In this document: in pieces, positions 7,298-13,840 of the stretch
How the letters are laid out: every line of letters begins with the position of its first letter
Numbering within the stretch: position 1 is the first letter of the stretch
Assembly (NCBI GenBank): GCA_013362195.1
Contig: JABFWM010000380.1
Coordinates: forward strand, 1-16,419
Length of the DNA stretch: 16,419 nt
Reading direction: 5' to 3'
Origin: Acidobacteriota bacterium
GTDB lineage: Bacteria; Acidobacteriota; Vicinamibacteria; Vicinamibacterales; 2-12-FULL-66-21
Made by a program: the position numbers and the translations under genes
The notes under the pieces: model-generated
What the model saw: only the letters and a program-made list of their open reading frames with translations
The model's database searches: none
Told to the model about the DNA's origin: nothing

Positions 7298-9955
7298 TTA
7301 CGCCGGACCCTGGCGGCGTTCGCCGCTTTGCTGCAGCAGCTTGGCGACGATGGCGGTCCATCCCGTCTGGTGGCTGGCGCCGAGGCCGGCGCCGGTGTCG
7401 CCGTGGAAGTACTCGTGAAACGGGATGAGGTCGTGCCAGTAGGGATCGCGCTGGAAAGTGTCGTTGGCGCCGAACACGGGACGCCGGCCGTCCTCGCCGC
7501 GCAGGAAGATCGAGCAGAGCCGGCGGGAAATCTCCGCGGCCACTTCGCGCAGCGTCATCATCCGGCCCGAGCCGGTCGGACACTCCACCTGCAGCTGGTC
7601 GCCGTAATAGTAGTGGTACTTCTGCAGCGCTTCGATCAGCAGGTAATTGACGGGAAACCAGATCGGGCCGCGCCAGTTCGAGTTGCCGCCGAACATGCGG
7701 TTGGTCGACTCGCCCGGCTCGTAGGCGACCTGATGATCGTAGCCGCCGGTCGTGAGCACGAACGGATGGTCCTTGTGCACGCGCGACAGTGCGCGGACGC
7801 CGTAGCCGGAGAGGAACTCCCGCTCGTCGAGCACGACGCGGAGGATCCGCACCAGCTGATCGCGATCGACGACGGACAGCAGCAGCCGCTCGCCCAGCCC
7901 GGGCAGCTCCATCGACGCGACATTGCTGGTGAGGTCCTTCCGGTTCTCGAGGAACCACGTCATGCGCCGCCGGAACGCGCCCAGCCGCTCCAGCAGCCGC
8001 GGCTCGAGCGTCTCGACGGCGAACAACGGCACGAGCCCCACCATCGAGCGCACCCGGAGCGGGCGGCGCGCGCCATCGGCCGTGTGCAGCACGTCGTAGT
8101 AGAACCCGTCGTCCTCGTCCCAGAGATGCGGCATGTCCTCGGCGTGGTTCGACATCGCGCTGGCGATCATCAGGAAGTGCTCCCAGAACTTGCTCGCGAT
8201 GTCCTCGTAGGCAGGATCGGTGGCGGCCAGCTCCATCGCAATCGCCAGCATGTTGAGGGTGAACATCGCCATCCAGCTCGTGCCGTCGGACTGCTCGATG
8301 TGCCCGGCGACGGGCAGCGGGCGGCTGCGATCGAAGACGCCGATGTTGTCCAGGCCGAGGAACCCGCCCTCGAAGAGGTTATTGCCTTCGGGATCCTTGC
8401 GATTGACCCACCAGGTGAAATTGAGCAGCAGCTTGTGGAACACGCGCTCGAGAAACGCGCGATCGGGGCGACCGGCCCGCCGCTGGTCGATTTTGTACAC
8501 GCGCCATGCGGCCCAGGCATGGACCGGCGGATTGACGTCGCCGAACGACCACTCGTAGGCCGGCATCTGCCCGTTCGCGTGCAGGTACCATTCGCGCAGC
8601 AGCAGGATCAGCTGCTCCTTCGCGTAATCGGGATCGACGAGCGCCAGCGGGATGCAATGGAAGGCGAGGTCCCACGATGCGTACCACGGGTATTCCCATT
8701 TGTCGGGCATCGACAGGACGTCGGCGTTGTAGATGTGCGTCCAGTCGCTGTTGCGTCCGTACTTGCGTTCGGGCGGCGGCGGCGGCTGCGCCGGGTCGCC
8801 GCGCAGCCAGTCGCGGACGACATAGTGGTAGAACTGCTTGTTCCAGAGCAGCCCCGCGAGCGCCTGCCGCATCACCCGGCGCCCGTCCTCGCTGAGATCG
8901 CCCGGGATGATCGCGGCGTAGAACTCGTCGGCTTCGCGGATGCGGGTGGCGAAGATCTCGTCGAACGTGCCATCGAAGGGCGCGTCGACGCGCACGTTCG
9001 AGAAGCGGAGCCGGAACGTCGCGCTGGCGCCCGCCGCGATCGTCGTGACGAAGTGCGCGGCGCATTTCGTCCCGGTGGCGGCCGGATTGACGGCGGCCCG
9101 ATCGCCCTCGACCACGAACCGGGTGAAGGCGTCCTTCACGAACGGCGCCGCATTGGGCGTCGCGAACAGCCGCTCCGTGTTCGTCTCGTTGTCCGTGAAC
9201 AGCAGGCCGGGCGCGCCATCGAATTCGACATAGCGTCGCCCGTACATCGGTTCGTCCACGACGATCAGCGCCGTGCCGTCGCGGGCGTCGCCGCGCGCGA
9301 GCGCCGGCCGGGTGGCCCCTTTGGTCCACGACCAGCGGTTCCGGAACCATAACGTCGGCAGCAGGTGCATCGCGGCCTCTTCCGGGCCGCGGTTGTGCAC
9401 CGTGATCCGCGTCAGGAACGTCTCCGGATCCGCTTTCGCGTACTCGACGAACACGTCGAAGTAGCGGCTGCCGGCGAAGACGCCGGTGTCGATCAGTTCG
9501 TACTCGGGGAGCTCGGGCCCGCGCCGCGCGTTCTCCTCGACGAGTTCGTTGTACGGGTAGGCGCGCTGCGGGTACTTGTAGACGTACTTCATGTAGGAGT
9601 GCGTCGGCGTGCCGTCGAGATACGAGTAGTACTCCTTGACGTCTTCCCCGTGGTTGCCCTGCGGTCCGGTGACGCCGAAGAGGCGCTCCTTCAGGATCGC
9701 GTCGGATCCGTTCCAGAGGGCAATCGCGAAGCAGATGTGCTGATGGCGATCGCAGAAGCCGGCAATGCCGTCTTCGTTCCAGCGATAGGCGCGCGAGCGC
9801 GACTGATCGTGGGGAAAGTAGCGCCAGGCGGAGCCGTCCGCGCTGTAGTCTTCGCGCACGGTGCCCCAGGCGCGTTCCGCCAGGTACGGGCCCCACCGCT
9901 TCCAGTGGGCGCGCCGCTCGGCTGATTCGCGCAGCCGCTCGCGTTCGGCGTCCAT
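7298..9955 (-). CDS. Glycoside hydrolase family 63 glucosidase, cytoplasmic
   Basis: The 885-residue product resembles the large bacterial GH63 proteins annotated as glucosidase, related to E. coli YgjK and mannosyl/glucosylglycerate hydrolases. The N-terminal third (WKRWGPYLAERAWGTVREDY, then a beta-rich region) is the typical supersandwich domain; an (alpha/alpha)6 barrel follows from roughly residue 370. Likely catalytic residues by family analogy are the general acid D429 in YPWYASWDLAFHC and the base E848 in FHEYFHGDTGAGLG. GNSNWRGPIWFPVNYLL is another family hallmark. There is no signal peptide, so it should act on a cytosolic alpha-glucoside such as glucosylglycerate or a short oligosaccharide; the substrate is not decided by sequence. 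It starts 9 bases after the DUF2207 stop, indicating co-transcription, and shares its strand with a sugar kinase downstream. Confidence 0.9.
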   Translation of the reverse strand: MDAERERLRESAERRAHWKRWGPYLAERAWGTVREDYSADGSAWRYFPHDQSRSRAYRWNEDGIAGFCDRHQHICFAIALWNGSDAILKERLFGVTGPQGNHGEDVKEYYSYLDGTPTHSYMKYVYKYPQRAYPYNELVEENARRGPELPEYELIDTGVFAGSRYFDVFVEYAKADPETFLTRITVHNRGPEEAAMHLLPTLWFRNRWSWTKGATRPALARGDARDGTALIVVDEPMYGRRYVEFDGAPGLLFTDNETNTERLFATPNAAPFVKDAFTRFVVEGDRAAVNPAATGTKCAAHFVTTIAAGASATFRLRFSNVRVDAPFDGTFDEIFATRIREADEFYAAIIPGDLSEDGRRVMRQALAGLLWNKQFYHYVVRDWLRGDPAQPPPPPERKYGRNSDWTHIYNADVLSMPDKWEYPWYASWDLAFHCIPLALVDPDYAKEQLILLLREWYLHANGQMPAYEWSFGDVNPPVHAWAAWRVYKIDQRRAGRPDRAFLERVFHKLLLNFTWWVNRKDPEGNNLFEGGFLGLDNIGVFDRSRPLPVAGHIEQSDGTSWMAMFTLNMLAIAMELAATDPAYEDIASKFWEHFLMIASAMSNHAEDMPHLWDEDDGFYYDVLHTADGARRPLRVRSMVGLVPLFAVETLEPRLLERLGAFRRRMTWFLENRKDLTSNVASMELPGLGERLLLSVVDRDQLVRILRVVLDEREFLSGYGVRALSRVHKDHPFVLTTGGYDHQVAYEPGESTNRMFGGNSNWRGPIWFPVNYLLIEALQKYHYYYGDQLQVECPTGSGRMMTLREVAAEISRRLCSIFLRGEDGRRPVFGANDTFQRDPYWHDLIPFHEYFHGDTGAGLGASHQTGWTAIVAKLLQQSGERRQGPA

Positions 9956-9964
9956 GCGGGCGCG

Positions 9965-11653
9965 CTACCCGGCCCCGGATCCGCCGCCGCCGGCCGCGCC
10001 GCCGGCGCCCGCACCCGCACCACCCGCGCCGTGCGAGGTGGTGCCGATGAATGCGGCCCACGCCATGCCGCCATCGTGCGCGTCGGCCGCGGCGAACCAC
10101 GGCGGCAGCGCGCCCGGATGACGCGTGAGATACCGCGAGTACTGCGAGCCGAGCCCGAGGGCGAGCGCCAGCGGGAGATCGCGCGCCGCGAGCGCCCCCG
10201 GCTCGTGCACCTGCCGATCGGCGAGTGCGGATTTCAGGTAGCGGCGGAAGCCGCGCCAGCGCGCCGCGCGCACGACGCCGTCGTTCGACAATGCCGTCGT
10301 CGATGCCGACCCGATGATGCCCGCGAATGCGGCGATCACCAGTCCGAGCGGGAGCAGCAGCGGCCACGGGCCGAACCGATCGACGAGCATTGCCAGCGGG
10401 ATCACGGCAATCGCGCCGGTCATCATGAACACGATGCCGATCGCCAGCAGCCGGTCTCGGATCGCCCGGCGGCCCGGATCGATCAGGCCGCGCGCGAGCA
10501 GGTCCGCTTCCGCCGCGGCGGCAAAGCGGCGCGCGTTTCTGACGAGCCGTCCGCGCGCTTTCGAGAGGTTCACCTCGTCGCCGTCTCCGGCGAACGCGAT
10601 CGTCAGCGCCGCCTCCTCGTGCGGCAGCAGCTCGTGACGGCCAGGCACCTGCGCCAGCTCGTACTGCCGCGTGCCGAACGGCTTCGGCAGCTCGCGCACG
10701 AGCAGCACGCCGCGGTTGGCGAGATCGACGAGAGTGGCGAGCGCGTGCCCGACCTGCACACGTCCGCGCGACAGCAGCGCGCCGGCCAGCGCCGGCGGCA
10801 GGTGCTCCGGCATCGCGACCGCCATCGACTCCGTTTCAACCACCAAAGGGCGATCGTAATGCCGGCGCACGCCGACGACGATCAGGATGCCCGCCATCGC
10901 CATCGCGGCAGCGCCCGCCGCCCACCGCGGCCCGAGCGATGCGGCGGCGATCTCGCGCTGCCGCCATTCCGGTTGGACGGCAACGATCCGGCGGCTTGGA
11001 AGAACCGTCTCGATCGCGATCCAGCCGTTCCGCGCGATCTCCGATGCGCGCACGACGACGGAGCGATCGTCGACGGCGATCGTCGCGGCGCCGACGCCGC
11101 GCCGCTCGACCAGCGGTGTCGTCGCATGCGCGTCGGGGAGATCCAGCGTGACGAGGCTTGAGGCGATGCGATAGCCGTGCTCGGTCGGGAGCGCCCGCCA
11201 GGCCACCACGTCGCCGCGTTCGTCCGTGAAGACGACGCGGCGAACGCGGTACTTCAGGCCGAACGTGTGGGTCGAGGGGCCCACCGGCGTGAACTGCCAC
11301 TCGACGCGCGTGCGCTGCCGGCCGCTCAGGACGACGTGCCCGGGGCCGCGCCCCTGTGTGACCGGCACGTCATCCATCGTCGCATCCAGAATCTCGAGGC
11401 CATCGGTGCGGCGTCCGGGGATCTCGCGCCAGACTTTTTCAAAGGTGCCGGCCTGGAAGTCGAACGTGACGGTCTCGCGGACCTCGAGGTCTCCGCCCGG
11501 CGTGACCCGAATCGCGGCGTCGAACCGCTGCGCCACGTACTGCCGTGACGCGGCCGCGGCCGGCGAGACCATGGTCACGAGCAAGACGCTCGCGAGCAGC
11601 AGCCTGTGACCTGCCCTGTCACGCCGGCGCGCTAGCCTTGGGATCATGGTCAT
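9965..11653 (-). CDS. DUF2207-family predicted membrane protein
   Basis: The 562-residue product starts with an Arg-rich stretch and a signal peptide (LLLASVLLVTMVSPAAAA, ending near residue 35). An extracytoplasmic DUF2207 domain follows, with the usual opening (a Y...FDAAIRVTPGGDLEVRET segment, then F.KVWREIPGRR). A transmembrane helix comes near 245-265 (AAGAAAMAMAGILIVVGVRR). A cytoplasmic part rich in winged-helix-like sequence (LVDLANRGVLLVREL) precedes two more hydrophobic helices near 405-455. The C-terminus is a Gly/Ala-rich low-complexity tail of about 25 residues, common in this family. Biochemical function is unknown; a cell-envelope role is only a guess. Two in-frame ATGs exist (11653 and 11647) and neither has a strong ribosome site. 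The gene heads the minus-strand run that continues into GH63. Confidence 0.85.
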   Translation of the reverse strand: MTMIPRLARRRDRAGHRLLLASVLLVTMVSPAAAASRQYVAQRFDAAIRVTPGGDLEVRETVTFDFQAGTFEKVWREIPGRRTDGLEILDATMDDVPVTQGRGPGHVVLSGRQRTRVEWQFTPVGPSTHTFGLKYRVRRVVFTDERGDVVAWRALPTEHGYRIASSLVTLDLPDAHATTPLVERRGVGAATIAVDDRSVVVRASEIARNGWIAIETVLPSRRIVAVQPEWRQREIAAASLGPRWAAGAAAMAMAGILIVVGVRRHYDRPLVVETESMAVAMPEHLPPALAGALLSRGRVQVGHALATLVDLANRGVLLVRELPKPFGTRQYELAQVPGRHELLPHEEAALTIAFAGDGDEVNLSKARGRLVRNARRFAAAAEADLLARGLIDPGRRAIRDRLLAIGIVFMMTGAIAVIPLAMLVDRFGPWPLLLPLGLVIAAFAGIIGSASTTALSNDGVVRAARWRGFRRYLKSALADRQVHEPGALAARDLPLALALGLGSQYSRYLTRHPGALPPWFAAADAHDGGMAWAAFIGTTSHGAGGAGAGAGGAAGGGGSGAG

Positions 11654-11840
11654 TCGCTTCGACGCACAGTCACGTCAGCGGGTTCTGCCCCTGTTCGATC
11701 GCCTGAACCATCCCCGCCGCCCGCTCCCGCGCCGCCTGACGCCGCGCGAAGTCGCCCACCGTCAGCGGATGCTGGACCATCTTCGCGCCACGGCCCGCGC
11801 CTCGCTCACGTTTTCCGCGCACCTGAACCGAACCCTCTGA
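11646..11840 (+). CDS. Doubtful small ORF, Arg-rich (64 aa)
   Basis: This open frame fills most of the gap between the divergent DUF2207 start and the stop of the HD gene. Its ATG overlaps the DUF2207 start region on the other strand. The 64-residue product is rich in Arg and His (RRPLPRRLTPREVAHRQRML) with no motif I recognise. About four fifths of its codons end in G or C, as in neighbouring genes, which mildly supports coding. Against it, the possible ribosome site (GGGA, 2-3 bases before the ATG) is badly placed, and Arg-rich frames arise by chance in such GC-rich DNA. I list it because nothing else explains the gap. Confidence 0.28.
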   Translation: MVIRFDAQSRQRVLPLFDRLNHPRRPLPRRLTPREVAHRQRMLDHLRATARASLTFSAHLNRTL

Positions 11841-11848
11841 ATCCGGCA

Positions 11849-12415
11849 CTAGTAACCCATCTCCCTCTCTATCCCTCGAACGATCCGCTCGAGCTCGTCG
11901 ACGAGCCGCCCTCCGCCCGCGTCGCGATAGGCGCGCACCAGCGACTGATAGTACGCAACCACATCGTCTGCCGACGCGTCGAAGCGCGACCAGGCGCGTT
12001 CGCCGGTGTTCCGGAGGTCGCGAAGGATCGCATAGGTGTTGTGGACTTTGTCGGCGGCCGAGACCCGCAGGCTCGCCGGCGCCAGCGTCCGCGCGTGCTC
12101 GATGTAGCGGCGCTTGCGCTCGAGCCACGGCTCCCTGGGCGTCGTCCACGAATCGGTGCAGTCTTCGACGATGCGGGCGACGGCGTCGCCAAACCGCGCG
12201 CGGATCTCTTCGAGCCGCGCGCGGCCGCCCTGATCCTCGGGGGCATCGTGGAGCAGCGCGGCGATCGCTTCGTCCTCCGTACCGCCGTCGTCGAGGACGA
12301 TCGATGATACGCCCATCAGGTGGCTGACGTACGGCACGCTCGTCCCCTTTCGTGTCTGCGAGCGATGCAGCTCGTGTGCATATCCACAGGCTTCGTCGAA
12401 GCGGCTCGTCAGCAT
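11849..12415 (-). CDS. HD-domain phosphohydrolase, likely small alarmone (ppGpp) hydrolase
   Basis: The 188-residue single-domain protein matches the hydrolase half of RelA/SpoT and the stand-alone SAH/MESH1 proteins. Expected metal-site and catalytic residues are all present: H32 in PYVSHLMGV, H56-D57 in AALLHDAPED, the E60-D61 pair that follows, and D122 in SAADKVHN. The early AHELHRSQTRKG segment corresponds to the SpoT AHxGQxRxxG region. There is no synthetase, TGS or ACT domain, so it should only degrade. The probable reaction is (p)ppGpp to GDP/GTP plus pyrophosphate; related HD enzymes can also remove phosphate from NADPH, so substrate is inferred. An AAGGA ribosome site lies 9 bases before the ATG. 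It is transcribed divergently from the RlpA-like gene, with 80 bases between start codons. Confidence 0.83.
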   Translation of the reverse strand: MLTSRFDEACGYAHELHRSQTRKGTSVPYVSHLMGVSSIVLDDGGTEDEAIAALLHDAPEDQGGRARLEEIRARFGDAVARIVEDCTDSWTTPREPWLERKRRYIEHARTLAPASLRVSAADKVHNTYAILRDLRNTGERAWSRFDASADDVVAYYQSLVRAYRDAGGGRLVDELERIVRGIEREMGY

Positions 12416-12483
12416 GGAGACGGATCCTTCGAACAGGGGCGCGGGTCGAGTTCAGCATAGCCCGCTGGCGCAATTTTTTCATT

Positions 12484-12493
12484 CGTCCGGACG
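12484..12493. repeat. 10-bp palindrome just before the rlpA-like start
   Basis: CGTCCGGACG is a perfect palindrome ending 2 bases before the ATG at 12496, where a ribosome site would be expected. It might be an operator or could fold in the mRNA; chance is also plausible in this base composition. Confidence 0.3.
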
Positions 12494-12495
12494 CG

Positions 12496-12987
12496 ATGAG
12501 GCGATGTTCGACGGTGATGGTGACGGTCGCGCTGACGCTCGGGTGTTTTGCAGGCGTCGGCCGAGCCGAACAAAACGGCGGAGAGACGAGTTCTGCCGGA
12601 GCAGCGGCCTCGTCGTCCGGCGCGCGCGCGAAGCCGCGGCCGCGGGCCGCGAAGACGGGCCGCTCCGAGGTGGGCCTTGCCTCGTTCTACGGTCCAGGCC
12701 TGAACGGCGACGAGACCGCGAGCGGTGAAGCGTTCGATCAGCGCAAGCTCGTGGCGGCGCATCGGACCCTCCCGCTGGGCTCCGTCGTGCGCGTCACGAA
12801 CCTGGACAACGGCCGCCGTGTGGTGCTGCGCGTCGTCGATCGCGGGCCGTACGGCCGCAATCATCGCAAGGGCTGCATCATCGATGTGTCGAAGGCTGCC
12901 GCGCATCGACTCGGGTTCGTCGGCGACGGTCTGAGCCGCGTGCGCGTGGACGTCCTGCGCCTGCCGTCTGATGAGGGCAATCGCTGA
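12496..12987 (+). CDS. rlpA: RlpA-like double-psi beta-barrel protein, secreted
   Basis: The 163-residue product has an N-terminal export signal (MRRCSTVMVTVALTLGCFAG), a Ser/Ala/Lys/Arg-rich linker to about residue 55, and a DPBB domain with the RlpA hallmarks GLASFYGPGLNGDETASGE, AAHRTLPLGSVVRVTN, NGRRVVLRVVDRGPYG and IIDVSKAAAHRLGF. RlpA proteins are envelope factors; the Pseudomonas one is a lytic transglycosylase acting on denuded peptidoglycan strands at the septum. There is no SPOR domain, so targeting to denuded glycans may differ. The Cys in TLGC is a weak lipobox, so it could be a lipoprotein or be cleaved by signal peptidase I after GRA. ATG 12496 is chosen because the signal peptide starts there; no good ribosome site precedes it. 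Confidence 0.87.
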   Translation: MRRCSTVMVTVALTLGCFAGVGRAEQNGGETSSAGAAASSSGARAKPRPRAAKTGRSEVGLASFYGPGLNGDETASGEAFDQRKLVAAHRTLPLGSVVRVTNLDNGRRVVLRVVDRGPYGRNHRKGCIIDVSKAAAHRLGFVGDGLSRVRVDVLRLPSDEGNR

Positions 12988-13043
12988 CGCGGGCGGAATA
13001 GCGCAGGCGCCGCGCGACCGTGACCAGCGCGCGTCAGCGGTCC

Positions 13044-13610
13044 ATGGCGGGTCTGAAGAGCGGCGGCGGGTCTGAAGACCCGCCCTACACGGGCTTTGCC
13101 CCGATCAACAATGCTCCGGTGGATCCCGCCCCTCACGTCTACGCTGCGCTCGACGCGCTCGGCATCCGCTACGAACGATACGAGCATCCGCCCGTATTCA
13201 CGGCCGGAGAAGCGGCAGCGCACTGGGCGCCGCTCCGCGCGACTGCAATCAAGAACCTGTTCCTGCGCAACAAGAAGGGCAACCGCCATTACCTCGTGAT
13301 CCTCGAGGTGTCCAAGGCGGCGGACCTCAGGCAGATCGTGAAGCTCGTCGAAGACGATCGACTGAGCTTCGGCTCACCCGAACGTCTGATGAACGAGCTC
13401 GGCCTGACGCCCGGCTCCGTCTCTCCGTTCGGGCTGATCAACGACGACGATGGGTCGGTGCGCGTGCTGGTCGACGCCGACCTGCGGGGCCAGGAGCGGC
13501 TGATCTTTCATCCCAACATCAACACGGCGAGCGTCGTGATCTCGTGGGCGGACCTCGAGAAGTTCTTCGCGTCGCGCCGCAATCGCATCAGTGTCGTGGA
13601 CATTGCGTAG
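13044..13610 (+). CDS. YbaK/ProXp-type aminoacyl-tRNA editing protein
   Basis: The product matches the free-standing prolyl-tRNA-synthetase-associated domain (PrdX/ProXp-ala), which hydrolyses mischarged Ala-tRNA(Pro). Supporting segments are VYAALDALGIRYERYEHPPVFT, IKNLFLRNKKGNRHYLVIL with the conserved Lys (K70 counted from ATG 13044), SFGSPERLMNELGLTPGSVSPFG and VLVDADL. The core domain begins near the codons for VYAALDA, about 31 codons after this start, and is about 158 residues, a normal size. The start is unsure: GTG 13020, ATG 13044 and GTG 13119 are all in frame and none has a good ribosome site. From ATG 13044 the first codons pass through a REP-like hairpin, so the extra N-terminus may be artificial. 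The TAG lies immediately before the heptad-repeat element. Confidence 0.87.
   Translation: MAGLKSGGGSEDPPYTGFAPINNAPVDPAPHVYAALDALGIRYERYEHPPVFTAGEAAAHWAPLRATAIKNLFLRNKKGNRHYLVILEVSKAADLRQIVKLVEDDRLSFGSPERLMNELGLTPGSVSPFGLINDDDGSVRVLVDADLRGQERLIFHPNINTASVVISWADLEKFFASRRNRISVVDIA
13046..13084. repeat. REP-like hairpin with a duplicated left arm
   Basis: GGCGGGTCTGAAGA occurs twice, at 13046-13059 and 13065-13078. The second copy continues into a perfect 8-bp stem: GGCGGGTC (13065-13072), a TGAA loop, then GACCCGCC (13077-13084). The structure resembles a short dispersed palindromic repeat with a partial duplication. It lies within the predicted N-terminal codons of the editing protein. Confidence 0.65.
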
Positions 13611-13840
13611 CGAGGGGCGAGGGGCGAGGGGCGAGGGGCGAGGGGAAGGGCGAACGGCGAAAGGCGAAGAGCGGTCGGCTGCAAAGCCCCTTCTATACTT
13701 CCACGCCCAATCACGCCGCGCGGCTTCAACGAATGCGTGGCAACAACCCCGAAACGCCCCTCGCCCGTCGCTCTTCGCCTTTCGCTCTTCGCCACGTCGC
13801 CTCTCGCCCGTCGCTCTCGCCCGTCGCCCCTCGCCCCTCA
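13611..13840. repeat. Inverted array of degenerate CGANRGG heptads between convergent genes
   Basis: The left arm begins directly after a TAG stop with five perfect CGAGGGG heptads (13611-13645), then CGAACGG, CGAAAGG and CGAAGAG (13651-13671). The right arm (about 13755-13840), read on the other strand, is about eleven heptads of the same family (CGAGGGG, CGACGGG, CGAGAGG, CGAAGAG, CGAAAGG), with slips of one base. The arms can pair, for example the CGAAAGGCGAAGAGCG block on the left with its complement near 13769-13784. The middle (13679-13754) holds a perfect palindrome GCCGCGCGGC (13715-13724) flanked by CCACGC (13701-13706) and GCGTGG (13735-13740). The typA stop codon is part of the last heptad. 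It may act as a two-way transcription end structure; there is no U-tract. Confidence 0.75.

Noticed and set aside
7328..9352. A 674-codon plus-strand open frame opposite the GH63 gene
   Set aside because: GH63 has catalytic motifs in the right places; the opposite frame has a biased His/Arg/Val/Gly composition and no motif, so it is a shadow of codon bias.
13611..13840. Possible CRISPR array
   Set aside because: The units are 7 bases with no spacers and occur in opposed arms; there is no 25-40 base repeat and no cas gene.
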